Under the pieces are notes generated by a model. The model worked only from the letters and a program-made list of their open reading frames with translations. It did not search any database and was not told the origin of the DNA. This document shows, piece by piece, positions 1-12,383 of a stretch of DNA of 19,854 bases. The DNA comes from Betaproteobacteria bacterium UBA2293 (GTDB lineage: Bacteria > Pseudomonadota > Gammaproteobacteria > Burkholderiales > Rhodocyclaceae). Both the position numbers and the translations under genes were made by a program. Numbering within the stretch: position 1 is the stretch's first letter; each line of letters begins with the position of its first letter. Location of the stretch: contig DDWF01000078.1 of assembly GCA_002345845.1 (NCBI GenBank), forward strand, positions 132 through 19,985, given 5' to 3'.

Positions 1-197
1 GTATTGCGGTTGATGCCGAGCATCTCCGCCGCTAGCGTCTGGTTGGCGCCGGCCTTGGCCAGTACCACTTCGAGCATCGGCTTTTCGACGCTCTTCAAAA
101 CCATGTCATAGATGGCGCCCGGCTTTTCCCCGTCCAGGTCGCGAAAGTACTGCTCCAGTGCGTTCACGACGCACCGCCCCAAGTCCTGTTGGCTCAT
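1..197 (-). CDS. fis: Fis family DNA-binding protein (partial, C-terminus cut by window edge)
   Basis: Nucleoid-associated DNA-bending protein. Fis dimers bend DNA and affect rRNA promoters, recombination and chromosome structure. Sixty-five residues are visible from the ATG at 197; the frame leaves the window within the recognition helix. The C-terminal half carries the Fis signature: EKPMLEVVLAKAGANQTLAA followed by EMLGINRNT, equivalent to the helix-turn-helix of the Fis/NtrC C-terminal fold. The whole protein should be about 75 to 80 residues. The ATG overlaps the dusB stop codon (ATGA), so the two are translationally coupled. This dusB-fis order is also the known arrangement in Escherichia coli, which supports both identifications. 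Only the last dozen or so residues are missing. Confidence 0.92.
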   Translation of the reverse strand, partial: MSQQDLGRCVVNALEQYFRDLDGEKPGAIYDMVLKSVEKPMLEVVLAKAGANQTLAAEMLGINRN

Positions 198-1207
198 GCT
201 GCCAACGCCTCCTCTGAATATTTTAAGTGTCGATGCTCTTCCGCCAGACGGAGGAAGAAGTCGTTCACTGCCTGCATCTGTTGTTCGATGCTGGGCAGGA
301 CGTTCATTTCCTTGCGGAAGGCCGCCGAGCCAACCAATCCCTTGGTGTACCAGGAGATGTGCTTGCGGGCGACCTTGAACCCCGTTTCCGGGCCGTAGAA
401 ATCGTAGAGGTCAGCCAGATGCGCCTTGAGAATCTCGTGAATCTCGCTGACTTCGGCCGGCGGCAGGTGCTGGCCGGTCTTCAGATAGTGTTCGATCTCG
501 CGGAACAGCCAGGGCCGGCCTTGGGCGGCGCGGCCGATCATGATGCCGTCGGCGCCGGTGACGTCGAGCACGTGCTTGGCTTTTTCCGGCGTCGTGATGT
601 CGCCGTTGGCGATCACCGGGATTTTGATCAGTGTTTTTACCAGCGCAATGGTGTCGTACTCGGCTTCACCGGTGTATTGCTGGCAGCGCGTCCGGCCGTG
701 GATGGCGACGGCGCGCACGCCGGCGGATTCGGCAATGCGGGCGATGGTCGGTGCGTTCTTGTTGGCGATGTTCCAGCCGGTACGAAATTTCAGCGTCACC
801 GGGGTATTCGGGATGGCGCCGACGACGGCGTCGAGAATCTGGCCGACCAGTTGCTCGTCCTGCATCAGCGCCGAGCCGGCCATGACATTGCAGACCTTCT
901 TGGCTGGGCAGCCCATGTTGATGTCGATGATCTGGGCGCCGTTATCGACGTTGTGCCGGGCCGCTTCGGCCATCATTTTCGGGTCGGCGCCGGCGATCTG
1001 CACCGAGATCGGGGCCACTTCGCCGACGTGGTTGGCGCGGCGCAAGGTCTTGGCGCTGCCATAGAGCAGCGAGTTGGAGGTGACCATCTCGGAGACGGCC
1101 AGCCCGGCGCCCATCTTCTTGCACAACTGGCGGAACGGGCGATCGGTGACCCCGGCCATCGGTGCGACGAAGAGATTGTTCCGTAAGGTAAAACCGACGA
1201 ATTCCAT
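194..1207 (-). CDS. dusB: tRNA-dihydrouridine synthase B
   Basis: FMN-dependent enzyme that reduces specific uridines in the tRNA D-loop to dihydrouridine using NADPH. The 337-residue product has the Dus TIM-barrel landmarks: APMAGVTDRPFRQLC near the N-terminus (FMN site), QIIDINMGCPAKKV with the catalytic cysteine in NMGCPA, HGRTRCQQYTGEAEYD, PVIANGDITTPEKA and MIGRAAQGRPWLFREI. The start was set at the ATG at 1207 because MEFVGFTLRN lines up with the known DusB N-terminus; an in-frame TTG at 1231 would add eight residues and cannot be excluded. It is upstream of and overlaps fis by four bases. The NMGCPAKKV and ARKHISWY segments favour DusB over DusA or DusC. Confidence 0.95.
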   Translation of the reverse strand: MEFVGFTLRNNLFVAPMAGVTDRPFRQLCKKMGAGLAVSEMVTSNSLLYGSAKTLRRANHVGEVAPISVQIAGADPKMMAEAARHNVDNGAQIIDINMGCPAKKVCNVMAGSALMQDEQLVGQILDAVVGAIPNTPVTLKFRTGWNIANKNAPTIARIAESAGVRAVAIHGRTRCQQYTGEAEYDTIALVKTLIKIPVIANGDITTPEKAKHVLDVTGADGIMIGRAAQGRPWLFREIEHYLKTGQHLPPAEVSEIHEILKAHLADLYDFYGPETGFKVARKHISWYTKGLVGSAAFRKEMNVLPSIEQQMQAVNDFFLRLAEEHRHLKYSEEALAA

Positions 1208-1246
1208 GGGCGGCGAAGGAGGCTGGGTCAAGCGGGGAAGCCGCGC

Positions 1247-1252
1247 ATTTTA
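1247..1252 (-). promoter_or_regulatory. candidate -10 element for dusB-fis
   Basis: The 69-base gap between the menA stop and the dusB start contains TAAAAT when read on the minus strand, about 40 bases before the dusB ATG. A TTGACT lies upstream, but its spacing of about 22 bases is too long for a standard sigma-70 promoter, so only the -10 is proposed. Weak evidence. Confidence 0.25.
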
Positions 1253-1276
1253 CCCGAGTCGGCGCCTAAAAAATAG

Positions 1277-2149
1277 TCAAATCGTGAAGGCCAGGGTTAA
1301 CAGCAGGGCGAACACGAGTTGCAGGCCGGCCGTCGCCGCCAGGATATTGTTGAAGACTGGCCCCGGCGCCTCGCGGTAGAAACGGCTGATCAGGCGCAGA
1401 GCCAGCGGCAGCGAGAGCAGCGGTAGCAGGGCCGGCCAGCCGAGGTCGGCGAGCAGCGGCAGCAGCAGGTAAGGGGCGAGCATTTGCGCCGCGTACAGGT
1501 GGCGAGTTGCTGGCCGGCCCAGGCGCACGGCCAGCGTGTTCTTGCCGTTGGCCGCATCGCCGTCGTGGTCGCGGTAATTGTTGACGGTGATCACCGCCGC
1601 CGCGTGCAGGCCGACCAATGCCGCGGCGAGCAGGGCGCCGGCGCGCAGGTCCAGCGTTTGCAGGTAATAGCTGCCGCCGACTGCGACCAGGCCGAAGAAG
1701 AGAAAGACGAAAACTTCGCCGAGCGGCCCGTAGGCGATCGGCTTCGGGCCGCCGGTATAGGCCCAGCCAGCGGCCAGCGAGCACAGGCCGATGGCGACGA
1801 TCGGCCAGCCGCCGTGCCAGACGAGATAAATGCCGCACAGGAAGGCCAGGGCGAAGGCCAGCCAGGCACCGGCACGGATCGCCTGGGCGCTGAGCCAGCC
1901 CTCGGCCGCCGCCCGCTTCGGGCCGAGGCGGCCGGGCGTGTCGGTGCCGCGCAGGAAGTCGCCGACGTCGTTGAACAGGTTGGTGCCGATCTGGATGAAG
2001 GCGGCGCCGAGCGCCGCCGCCAGCAGCGGTAGCCAGAGCAGGACACCGCTGTCGTGCCAGGCGACGGCGCTGCCGACGACGACCGGCGACAGCGAGACAG
2101 TCAGCGTCTTCGGGCGACAGGCGAGGAACCAGGCGGTGCTTTGCTTCAT
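1277..2149 (-). CDS. menA: UbiA-family prenyltransferase, MenA-like (1,4-dihydroxy-2-naphthoate polyprenyltransferase)
   Basis: Integral-membrane prenyltransferase of 290 residues. MenA attaches the polyprenyl tail to 1,4-dihydroxy-2-naphthoate, giving demethylmenaquinone. Two aspartate-rich motifs typical of the family bind the prenyl diphosphate through magnesium: NLFNDVGDF (residues 58-65) and NNYRDHDGD (190-198). The second is written NN.RD..GD, the MenA-type form rather than the UbiA form. The N-terminus (ACRPKTLTVSLSPVVVGSA) also fits MenA. About eight to nine hydrophobic helices are visible. It stands alone: no other men gene is present, and its neighbours are ubiH and dusB, separated by 67 and 69 bases. 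Whether this organism makes menaquinone, or the enzyme acts on another quinone precursor, cannot be told from the window. Start is the ATG at 2149; no strong ribosome binding site is visible. Confidence 0.8.
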   Translation of the reverse strand: MKQSTAWFLACRPKTLTVSLSPVVVGSAVAWHDSGVLLWLPLLAAALGAAFIQIGTNLFNDVGDFLRGTDTPGRLGPKRAAAEGWLSAQAIRAGAWLAFALAFLCGIYLVWHGGWPIVAIGLCSLAAGWAYTGGPKPIAYGPLGEVFVFLFFGLVAVGGSYYLQTLDLRAGALLAAALVGLHAAAVITVNNYRDHDGDAANGKNTLAVRLGRPATRHLYAAQMLAPYLLLPLLADLGWPALLPLLSLPLALRLISRFYREAPGPVFNNILAATAGLQLVFALLLTLAFTI

Positions 2150-2216
2150 GCGGATGGGGCGGAGAGCGGGGAGCGAGACTTTAGCGCAGTTGCCGCACTG
2201 CTGCCCTTGCCGCGGA

Positions 2217-3366
2217 TCAAGGCCAGGCGCGGGCGCCCCAGATCATCCGCTTGGCGACGAAATGGCGGGCCGGCGGGCACAGGTCGATGGCGAGCAGACC
2301 GAGGCCGCGGGCCAGCTTGAGCGGGCCGAAGTCGTTGGAGAAAGCCTTGACGATCCGGTCGGTAAACAAGGCGCCGCCGCGGCGGTCGAGTTGGCGGCTA
2401 GCGGCGTAGCGCTGCAGGCTGGCGGTTATGCACTCCCCATGGTCGAGGCCGTTGGCGAGCAGCGTTTCGGCCAGCTGCCAGGCGTCGCGCAGGCCGAGAT
2501 TGAAGCCCTGGCCGGAGACCGGGTGCAGCGTCTGGGCGGCATTGCCAATCCACACCTGCTGGCCTTCGACCAGGGTTTTGCGCTGGCGCAGGGCGAGCGG
2601 GAAGCGGCTGCGCCGGCCGGGGCTGGCAAAGTGTAGGCGCTGGCCGAACTGGGCTTGCAGGGCGGCGGTGAAGGCCGTGTCGTCAAGCGCCATGACGGCG
2701 TCGGCCTTGGCCGGCGGCAGCGTGAATACGATCGAGTATTCGTCGCCGAGCGGCAGCAGGGCGAGCGGTCCGTCGGGGGTGAAGCGTTCCCAGGCGCGTT
2801 TGTTGTGGCCGGGCGTCGGGGTGACTTCGCAGATCACGGCGTGCTGGGCGTAGTCGCTGACCGAAACGGCCGGATCGTCGCCGGGTGTGCCTTCGGCATG
2901 AACCAGCAGCCGGCAGCGGATGGTGCGCAACTGGCCGGCATGGCGCAGGGCGACGGTGGCGCCGTCGTCGTCCGCCGTGATGTCGACGATTTCGGCCTCT
3001 GCGAGCAAGCTGCCGTCGGTCAGGTTGGTGGCCAGCGAGGCGGCCAGGTCGCGGTAGCGGACGACGTAGCCGAGCGCCGGCAGGCGGTAGTCGGCACGGT
3101 CGATCAGGGTGCGGCCGAAGCCGTCCTTTTGTGAGATGTGGATGGTTTCGATCGGCGTTGCCGCGCGTGTCGGCCAGGAATTGATCTGTTCGAGCAGTTC
3201 GCGGGCGCCGTGCGACAGGGCCAGGGCGCGCGGGTCGGCCTGTAGGGCGACCTGAGGGCGGCGGTCGAGCAGCAGTGATTTCTGCCCGCCGGCGGCCAGC
3301 GCCAGATGCAAGGTCATGCCGACCGGGCCGGCACCGATGATCAGGATATCGACGTATTCGACCGCC

Positions 3367-3374
<8 letters not shown>
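2217..3374 (-). CDS. ubiH: UbiH-type FAD-dependent monooxygenase (2-octaprenyl-6-methoxyphenol hydroxylase)
   Basis: Flavoprotein hydroxylase of the UbiH/UbiF/VisC family that adds a ring hydroxyl during ubiquinone synthesis; 385 residues. The FAD Rossmann motif IIGAGPVGM is at residues 12-20. The C-terminal FAD motif GNAAQTLHPVSGQGFNLGLR is almost the wording of E. coli UbiH, as is the following SLQRYAASRQLDR region. The middle DG motif is changed to EG (LLVHAEGTPGDD). The frame is open for 34 more codons upstream, but that extension is arginine-rich shadow sequence inside pepP; the ATG at 3374 gives a normal N-terminus and overlaps the pepP stop by eight bases. The pepP-ubiH order matches the E. 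coli pepP-ubiH operon, which supports UbiH over other family members. Confidence 0.88.
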
Positions 3375-6366
<2,992 letters not shown>

Positions 6367-6454
6367 CGGGTAGGGGTCTGTTCGTTGTAAAATGACGCGA
6401 TTTTAACACTCGGGCACCGGCCGTTCCGGTCCTGGCCCTTCGCTGATTGCCTCG
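6367..6454. promoter_or_regulatory. divergent promoter region between amgK and lptD
   Basis: The 88-base gap must hold the promoters for both divergent transcripts. It contains TAAAAT on the plus strand (6388-6393) and its exact inverse ATTTTA (6400-6405), separated by GACGCG. Each strand therefore offers a -10-like TAAAAT, and together they make a small palindrome. Clear -35 hexamers are not seen, and no strong Shine-Dalgarno precedes lptD. Inference from position and composition. Confidence 0.4.
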
Positions 6455-8998
6455 ATGCCCGGTTTTCCCCGACGTCCGCTCGCCGTTTTTGTTTGCTGCC
6501 TGTTCGCCGGCATGCAGGCCAGTCATGCTGCTGACGATATTCGCCAGTTGGGCGGCGCGGACGCAGAAATCACCGCTGATCGCAGCGCTGAGGCACCGTC
6601 AGGGGGCAGCGATGAGCCGGTTGCTCTGCGCAAGGAGCGGCGTTTCAACCAACTGAGTGGCCGGCAGGGCGCAACCCCCGATACTCGTGCCAGCGTCAGC
6701 GATGTTGTTAAACCGCAGAACAAGGACGACGAGCATCCGCTGTTTCTGATTGCCGACAAGATGGATGGCCAGGCCGACCGCCTGACCATCGCCGAGGGCG
6801 ATGTCGAGCTGCGCAAGGCTGGCGCGCTGCTGTTCGCCGATCGAGTCGCCTATCGGGTCATCGAGGACGAAGTGGAGGCCACCGGCAATGTCCGCCTGAT
6901 GCAGGATGGGGCGACCATCGAGACGCCCTACCTGCGCATGCGCCTGGCCGATCAGATTGGTCATGCCGAAAAGGTGGATTACCACATCGTCCGCCAGGTT
7001 GACAGCGAGTTCTATCGCCCGGGACGCACCGTCGTTACCGTGGCCAGTAGCAATGGGGCCACCAACGGAGCGCCAATGATGCTCAATGTGCCCGACGGCT
7101 ACGGCCTGCCGACCACCTCACCGCCGCGCCGGCCGTCGGCGGCGAGCGGCCAGGCGGAGCGTGTCGATTTCGAGGGCGAGAATCAGTTCCGTTTTTCAAC
7201 GACGACCTATTCGACCTGCAAGCCGGGCCAGGACGAATGGCGTCTGCAGGCCGAGGAAATGCATCTTGACTACGATCGCCAGGTCGGCGACGTGCGCCAT
7301 GCCTCGCTGTGGTTTCAGGAAGTGCCGATTCTCTATCTGCCCGCCGGTTCCTTTTCGCTCAATCAGCAACGCAAGTCGGGCATTCTGCAACCCTCGCTGT
7401 CGACTTCCTCGAACAACGGTATCGACGTCACCGTGCCGTACTACTGGAATATCGCCCCTGACTACGACGCCACGCTCTATCCGCGCTACATGGGCAAGCG
7501 GGGTTTCCAACTGGGGGGCGAGGCGCGTTATTTGGGGAGCAGTTTCAACGGCACCACGCAAGCCGAGTACCTGCCCAAGGATGAGCAGACCGAATTGCGA
7601 CGCTATGCCTATAGTATTCAGCATCAGCACAGCCTCGGCCGGGGTTTTTCGGCTACGGTGAACTGGCAGGGGGTATCTGACGATACCTACTGGGAAGACC
7701 TCTCTTCCGGCTTGATCAAGACATCGCAGACGCAGTTGCCCCGCCACCTGACTCTGGGCTATGCCCCCTTCTCGTGGTTGCAGTCGTCCGCTCAGGTATT
7801 GCGTTACCAGACTCTGCAGCCTGATCCGGAAAATCCCATCGTCCAGCCCTACTTCCTCGAACCGCGGCTGAACGTCACTGCCTACAAGGCGAACGTCCTC
7901 AATACCGATTTGTCGATGATCGGCCAGTATTCGCGCTTTACTCATCCGGATACAGTGAATTATCCGAATGGCGATCGCCTGGTTCTCTATCCGCAGGTTT
8001 CGCTGCCGATTGTTCATCCGGCCTTTCAGATCACGCCCAAGTTCGGCGTGCATATGACCCGCTACCAGATGGACAAGGTGCTGGCCAACGGCAGCCAGAG
8101 CATTTCCCGGACGCTGCCAATTTTCACCCTTGATTCAACGGTCACCTTCGAGCGCGAGATGCGCTGGCTGGACAACAACTACATCCAGACCCTGGAGCCT
8201 CGCCTCTATTACGTCAATATTCCCTATCGCGAACAGAAGGACATCCCGCTGTTCGACACGGCGCTATCCGACTTCAATTTCGCCCAGATGTTTTCGGAAA
8301 ACCGATACAGCGGCTTCGACCGGGTTAACGACGCCAATCAATTAACGGCGGCGCTGACCACGCGCCTGCTCGATGCCTCGACCGGTGCCGAGCGCTTCAA
8401 AGCCATGATTGGCCAGCGCTACTACTTCAAGCCGCAAAGGGTCTCGATTAGCGGCGAGAACACCCGTCAGGATAATTTTTCCAATCTCGTCGCGGCGGTC
8501 AGCGGTGTCGTGCTGCCGAAAACCTACGCCGATGCTGCCTGGGAATACAACTACGATGCCGGGGCCAACGAGCGCTTTTCTGTTGGCGCGCGCTTCCAGC
8601 CGGAACTGGGCAAGGTGCTGAGCGCCAGTTACCGTTTTACGCGCGATCCGCTCAACGAACAGAAGCCGATCGTCGATCAGGTCGACATCGCTGGCCAGTG
8701 GCCGATCGCCCAGCGCTGGTACGCTGTCGGGCGCTTCAATTACTCGTTACGCGATTCGCAACTGCTTGAAGCCATCGGTGGTATCGAGTACAACGACGAT
8801 TGCTGGTCGGTGCGGATCGTTGGCCAGCGTTTGGAGGCCCTTTCCGGTTCGCCGAATACGTCCTTGTTCCTGCAGCTCGAACTTAACGACTTCGGCAGCA
8901 TTGGCTCCAATCCGCTCAACCTGCTGCGGCGCAGCATCCCTGGCTACGGCAAAACCAACGAACTGCCCGATAGCGGCAGCCTGCTCTCAACACCATGA
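6455..8998 (+). CDS. lptD: LPS-assembly protein LptD
   Basis: Outer-membrane beta-barrel that, with LptE, inserts lipopolysaccharide into the outer leaflet; 847 residues. Residues 1-25 form a signal peptide (two arginines, a hydrophobic core, cleavage after ASHA). An OstA/LptA-like N-terminal domain covers about 95-180 ([20 protein letters not shown]). The barrel follows from about 260, beginning with the conserved [17 protein letters not shown] region. The mature part has only two cysteines, Cys255 (TYSTCKPGQ) and Cys783 ([10 protein letters not shown]), compared with four in E. coli; one long-range disulfide remains possible. A proline-rich stretch near 215-232 precedes the first cysteine. 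The stop overlaps the surA start (ATGA), so the barrel and its chaperone are translated in tandem. Confidence 0.96.
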   Translation: MPGFPRRPLAVFVCCLFAGMQASHAADDIRQLGGADAEITADRSAEAPSGGSDEPVALRKERRFNQLSGRQGATPDTRASVSDVVKPQNKDDEHPLFLIADKMDGQADRLTIAEGDVELRKAGALLFADRVAYRVIEDEVEATGNVRLMQDGATIETPYLRMRLADQIGHAEKVDYHIVRQVDSEFYRPGRTVVTVASSNGATNGAPMMLNVPDGYGLPTTSPPRRPSAASGQAERVDFEGENQFRFSTTTYSTCKPGQDEWRLQAEEMHLDYDRQVGDVRHASLWFQEVPILYLPAGSFSLNQQRKSGILQPSLSTSSNNGIDVTVPYYWNIAPDYDATLYPRYMGKRGFQLGGEARYLGSSFNGTTQAEYLPKDEQTELRRYAYSIQHQHSLGRGFSATVNWQGVSDDTYWEDLSSGLIKTSQTQLPRHLTLGYAPFSWLQSSAQVLRYQTLQPDPENPIVQPYFLEPRLNVTAYKANVLNTDLSMIGQYSRFTHPDTVNYPNGDRLVLYPQVSLPIVHPAFQITPKFGVHMTRYQMDKVLANGSQSISRTLPIFTLDSTVTFEREMRWLDNNYIQTLEPRLYYVNIPYREQKDIPLFDTALSDFNFAQMFSENRYSGFDRVNDANQLTAALTTRLLDASTGAERFKAMIGQRYYFKPQRVSISGENTRQDNFSNLVAAVSGVVLPKTYADAAWEYNYDAGANERFSVGARFQPELGKVLSASYRFTRDPLNEQKPIVDQVDIAGQWPIAQRWYAVGRFNYSLRDSQLLEAIGGIEYNDDCWSVRIVGQRLEALSGSPNTSLFLQLELNDFGSIGSNPLNLLRRSIPGYGKTNELPDSGSLLSTP

Positions 8999-10311
8999 TT
9001 ACCATGCCCCAAACCGTCTACCGCCTGCTCGTCCTGTTCACACTCTTCGGCCTGCTGACCTCACCGTCGGGGCGCATCGCCGCGGCCGAGCCGCTCGAGG
9101 CGGATCACATCGTCGCCGTCGTCAATTCGGAAGTGATCACCCGCCACGACCTGAATAGTCGCCTCGAGTCGGCCCTGCGGCAACTGCGCGCCCAGGGCAC
9201 GCCGTTGCCGCCGCAGGAGCAGCTCGAACGGCAGATGCTTGAACGGCTGATCATGGAGCGCGTCCAGTTGCAGTACGCGCAGGAAACCGGCATCAAGCCC
9301 GATGACGGCCAGCTCGACCAGGCCATCGGCCGCATTGCTGCCGGCAACAAGCTGTCGCTGGCCGATTTTCGCAAGGCCCTGGAGGCAGACGGCATCACCT
9401 TCGCCAGCTTCCGTGAGGAAATCCGCAACGAAATGAGCATGGTCCGCCTGCGCGAACGCGAGGTGGACAGCAAACTGGTCGTCTCCGAAGGCGAGATCGA
9501 CAACTATCTGGCCAATCAGGCGGCCAGCGGCGGCAACGAGGAATACCAGCTGGCTCACATCCTGCTGCGGGCACCTGAATCGGCCAGTCCGGAGCAATTG
9601 CAGAAATTGCGCCAGCGCGGCGAGGAAGCCCTGAAACGCGCCAACGCCGGTGAAAATTTCGCCGAACTGAGTGCCGCCTATTCCGATGCGCCCGACGCCC
9701 TGCGGGGCGGCTCCCTGGGCTGGCGCCCGCGTGACCGCCTACCCACCCTCTATGCTGAGGCGATCACTACCCTGCAGCCGGGCCAGGTCAGCGACCTGCT
9801 GCGCTCCTCGGTGGGTTTTCACATCGTCAAGCTGGTCGAGCGGCGCGGTGGCAATGCTCCCGCTTCCGTGCAGCAGACACGCGCCCGGCACATCCTGGTC
9901 CGCATCAACGAAGTGGTGTCGGAAACGGAAGCGCGGCACAAGTTGGAGATTGTCCGTGAGCGCATCGCCAATGGCGTCGATTTTGCCGAGCAGGCCAGGC
10001 TCTATTCGCAGGATGGCTCGGCCGCCAAGGGCGGTGACCTCGGCTGGTTGAACCCCGGCGATACGGTGCCGGAGTTCGAGCGGGCAATGAACGCACTGCA
10101 GCCGAACGAACTGAGCGCGGTCATCAAGTCGCCGTTCGGCATGCATCTGATCCAGGTACAGGAGCGCCGCGAGCGTGACGTCTCCGCCGAGCGCCAGCGT
10201 GCCGTTGCCCGCCAGGCACTGCGTGAACGCAAGCTCGACGAGGCCTACGAGGACTGGTTGCGCCAGTTGCGGGATCGCAGCTACGTCGAGAATCGTCTGG
10301 GCGAACAATGA
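8995..10311 (+). CDS. surA: periplasmic chaperone and peptidyl-prolyl isomerase SurA
   Basis: Periplasmic chaperone for outer-membrane barrel proteins, LptD being a major client. The 438-residue product has a signal peptide (about 1-31, ending IAAAEP), a SurA N-terminal domain (about 35-170, starting [15 protein letters not shown]), and two parvulin domains: P1 about 184-284 ([10 protein letters not shown] through [10 protein letters not shown]) and P2 about 295-393 (RARHILVRI through [10 protein letters not shown]). The GGSLGW and GGDLGW turns are typical of parvulins. Length is near that of E. coli SurA. The start overlaps lptD by four bases, and the stop overlaps pdxA by four. A second ATG three codons in (9004) is an alternative start. 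Confidence 0.95.
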   Translation: MITMPQTVYRLLVLFTLFGLLTSPSGRIAAAEPLEADHIVAVVNSEVITRHDLNSRLESALRQLRAQGTPLPPQEQLERQMLERLIMERVQLQYAQETGIKPDDGQLDQAIGRIAAGNKLSLADFRKALEADGITFASFREEIRNEMSMVRLREREVDSKLVVSEGEIDNYLANQAASGGNEEYQLAHILLRAPESASPEQLQKLRQRGEEALKRANAGENFAELSAAYSDAPDALRGGSLGWRPRDRLPTLYAEAITTLQPGQVSDLLRSSVGFHIVKLVERRGGNAPASVQQTRARHILVRINEVVSETEARHKLEIVRERIANGVDFAEQARLYSQDGSAAKGGDLGWLNPGDTVPEFERAMNALQPNELSAVIKSPFGMHLIQVQERRERDVSAERQRAVARQALRERKLDEAYEDWLRQLRDRSYVENRLGEQ

Positions 10312-11300
10312 TCGCTCCCGTCATCGCCGTCACCAGCGGCGAACCGGCTGGCATCGGGCCGGAGTTGTGCCTGAAACTCGCCGGCTGGCGCGGGCCGGGG
10401 CGGCCAGTGGTGCTCGGCGATCGCGCGCTTCTGCGCCAGCGGGCTGAATTGACCGGCGCCGCCGTCATCTTGCGCGACTATTCGCCAGCGTTGCCGGTGG
10501 CCAATGGGGTCCTCGACATCGTGCACATTCCCTTGCCTGTGCCGTCGTCTGCCGGCGAACTGACTGCCGACAATGCGCCCTACGTACTCGAACTGCTCGA
10601 CCGGGCGCTAGCCGGTTGCCGAAACGGCGAGTTCGCCGCGATGGCGACGGCGCCGGTGCACAAAGGCATCATCAACGACGCTGGCATCGCCTTCACCGGT
10701 CATACCGAATACCTTGCCGACAACACCGGCACGCCGCTGGTCGTCATGATGCTGGCCGGCGACACGCCGCGCGGTCCGCTGCGCGTCGCCCTGGCCACCA
10801 CCCATCTGCCGCTGCGCCAGGTGCCGGACGCGATCACCGCCGATCAACTCGAACGGACACTGCGCATCCTGCATGCCGACCTGTGCAGCAAGTACGGCAT
10901 CGGCGAGCCGCGTATTCTGGTCGCCGGCCTCAATCCGCACGCCGGCGAAGGCGGTTATCTGGGCATGGAAGAAATCGAGATCATCACGCCAGTACTGGAG
11001 AAGTTGCGGGGCGAAGGCATGCTGCTCTCCGGACCGCATCCGGCCGACACCATGTTCACTCCGCCGGTGCTGGCCGGTGGCGATGCCGTGCTGGCGATGT
11101 TCCACGATCAGGGCCTGACGGCGTTGAAATACGCCACCTTCGGCCACGGCATCAATGTCACCCTCGGCCTGCCGATCATCCGCACCTCGGTTGATCACGG
11201 CACGGCGCTGGCCCTGGCCGGCAACGGCCGGGCCGATCCCGGCAGCCTGTTTGCGGCTGTTGCCGAAGCCGCGCGCATGGCCGAAAGGAAAGCTGCATGA
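10308..11300 (+). CDS. pdxA: 4-hydroxythreonine-4-phosphate dehydrogenase
   Basis: Oxidises 4-phosphohydroxy-L-threonine with NAD in the DXP-dependent pyridoxal-phosphate pathway; cytoplasmic, 330 residues. Signature stretches are [11 protein letters not shown] (9-19), FTGHTEYLA (129-137), [16 protein letters not shown] (207-222), [10 protein letters not shown] (241-250) and [11 protein letters not shown] (from 265). Candidate zinc-binding histidines fall at 166, 211 and 266, the same numbers as in E. coli PdxA. It is placed by ATGA overlaps between surA and ksgA, the order known from enterobacteria. Confidence 0.96.
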   Translation: MIAPVIAVTSGEPAGIGPELCLKLAGWRGPGRPVVLGDRALLRQRAELTGAAVILRDYSPALPVANGVLDIVHIPLPVPSSAGELTADNAPYVLELLDRALAGCRNGEFAAMATAPVHKGIINDAGIAFTGHTEYLADNTGTPLVVMMLAGDTPRGPLRVALATTHLPLRQVPDAITADQLERTLRILHADLCSKYGIGEPRILVAGLNPHAGEGGYLGMEEIEIITPVLEKLRGEGMLLSGPHPADTMFTPPVLAGGDAVLAMFHDQGLTALKYATFGHGINVTLGLPIIRTSVDHGTALALAGNGRADPGSLFAAVAEAARMAERKAA

Positions 11301-12064
11301 AAGGACACGTCGCTCGTAAGCGCTTCGGCCAGAACTTCCTGGTAGACAGCGGCATCATCGGCGCCATTGTCTCCGCCATTGACCCGCAGCGCGGCGATAC
11401 CGTCGTCGAGATCGGCCCCGGTCTGGGGGCAATTACCGAACCGCTGATGGCACGTCTCGATCATCTGCATGTCGTCGAGATCGACCGCGACCTGATCACC
11501 CGCCTGAAGAAGCAACATCCGCCGGCGCGCATGACCATTCACGAAGGCGACGCCCTGGCTTTCGATTTCGCCAGCATCGGCAAGGATCTGCGGCTGGTCG
11601 GCAACCTGCCCTACAACATCTCGACGCCGCTGCTCTTCCATTTGGCCGAGTACGTCGGCGTCGTCCGCGACATGCATTTCATGCTGCAGAAGGAAGTGGT
11701 CGAGCGCATGGTAGCGGTGCCCGGCGACGGCGATTTCGGCCGCCTGTCGGTGATGCTGCAATACCGCTTCCATCTCGAATGGTTGATCGACGTGCCGCCG
11801 GAGAGCTTCGATCCGCCGCCCAAGGTGCAGTCGGCAGTGGTGCGCCTGATCCCCAAGGACGTCGCCGAACTGACGGCCAAAGACATGACGCAGTTCTCCC
11901 GCATCGTCCAGACCGCCTTCGCCCAGCGCCGCAAGATGTTGCGCAACACCCTGAAAGGTGTGCTCGACGACGCCGGCTTCGCTGCTCTCGGCATCAGTCC
12001 GACCCTGCGCCCGGAGGATCTGGCGGTGGACGAATACGTGCGCATCGCCAATTACCTGGCGTAA
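11297..12064 (+). CDS. rsmA: 16S rRNA (adenine1518/1519-N6)-dimethyltransferase
   Basis: RsmA (KsgA) dimethylates two adjacent adenines in helix 45 of 16S rRNA and acts as a late check on 30S assembly; its loss gives kasugamycin resistance. The 255-residue protein starts [16 protein letters not shown], the conserved RNA-binding entry. It has the S-adenosylmethionine motif [12 protein letters not shown] (residues 36-47), EIDRDL (61-66) and the catalytic NLPYN (103-107). [14 protein letters not shown] towards the C-terminus is also typical. It is the last gene of lptD-surA-pdxA-rsmA, and its TAA runs straight into the terminator. The apaG and apaH genes that follow in E. coli are absent here. 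Confidence 0.96.
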   Translation: MKGHVARKRFGQNFLVDSGIIGAIVSAIDPQRGDTVVEIGPGLGAITEPLMARLDHLHVVEIDRDLITRLKKQHPPARMTIHEGDALAFDFASIGKDLRLVGNLPYNISTPLLFHLAEYVGVVRDMHFMLQKEVVERMVAVPGDGDFGRLSVMLQYRFHLEWLIDVPPESFDPPPKVQSAVVRLIPKDVAELTAKDMTQFSRIVQTAFAQRRKMLRNTLKGVLDDAGFAALGISPTLRPEDLAVDEYVRIANYLA

Positions 12065-12090
12065 AAAAACCCGCCGGAGCGGGCTTTTTT
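12064..12090. terminator. bidirectional intrinsic terminator between rsmA and the DUF2892 gene
   Basis: CCCGC, a CGGA loop and GCGGG are flanked by a run of A on the left and six T on the right. Read on the plus strand it ends the lptD operon; read on the minus strand it also has a T run and can end the convergent DUF2892 transcript. The A run begins in the rsmA stop codon. Confidence 0.88.
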
Positions 12091-12107
12091 GCGGTGCGGT
12101 TTGCGCC

Positions 12108-12299
12108 TTAGTCTTTCTTCACCGGGCACGTACTCAGGCCGAGGATCGGGTAGAGCGGGCACCAGCCCATCAGGCCGGTAGCCAGGGGGACGATGCCGAT
12201 CCAGGCCCAGACCGGGCCGCCCATCAGTGCCCAGGCGATCAGGGCGATACCGGCGACGATGCGCAGGATTTTGTCGATGCCGCCAACATTGCTTTTCAT
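12108..12299 (-). CDS. DUF2892 small inner-membrane protein
   Basis: A 63-residue membrane protein of the DUF2892 (YgaP transmembrane-like) family. The family pattern is clear: MKSNVGGIDKILRIVAGIAL at the start, then GLMGWCPLYPILGLSTCPV near the end, with two hydrophobic helices (about 12-28 and 30-46). The WCPLY and STC cysteines are the family's conserved pair. In other proteins this domain is fused to rhodanese, and stand-alone copies often lie near sulfur or redox genes (family knowledge), but the function is unknown. A good ribosome binding site (GGAGAA) precedes the ATG. It lies directly downstream of the Crp/Fnr-type gene, with a palindromic candidate operator between them. Confidence 0.85.
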   Translation of the reverse strand: MKSNVGGIDKILRIVAGIALIAWALMGGPVWAWIGIVPLATGLMGWCPLYPILGLSTCPVKKD

Positions 12300-12364
12300 G
12301 TCTGTTCTCCATCAAGTGAGAGGTTGCTACGGAGCGCACTGTAGCCGGCAAGCTGCGCCCGGTA

Positions 12365-12383
12365 TGTAACCTGTGTCACACAG
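12365..12383. promoter_or_regulatory. candidate Crp/Fnr-type operator upstream of the DUF2892 gene
   Basis: Read on the minus strand, TGTGACACAGGTTACA has two near-symmetric half sites (TGTGA and TGTAA in inverse) with six bases between, the spacing used by Crp-type dimers. A second, perfect palindrome CTGTGT-C-ACACAG (12371-12383) overlaps it and includes the stop codon of the regulator gene. The site lies about 65 bases before the DUF2892 start. Seen directly; its role is inference. Confidence 0.4.

Noticed and set aside
227..1186. 319-codon open frame opposite dusB
   Set aside because: Antisense shadow of a clearly conserved gene, with no recognisable domain and a composition rich in D, V, G and H.
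7196..8053. 285-codon open frame opposite lptD
   Set aside because: Antisense to the LptD barrel region; no ribosome binding site or domain.
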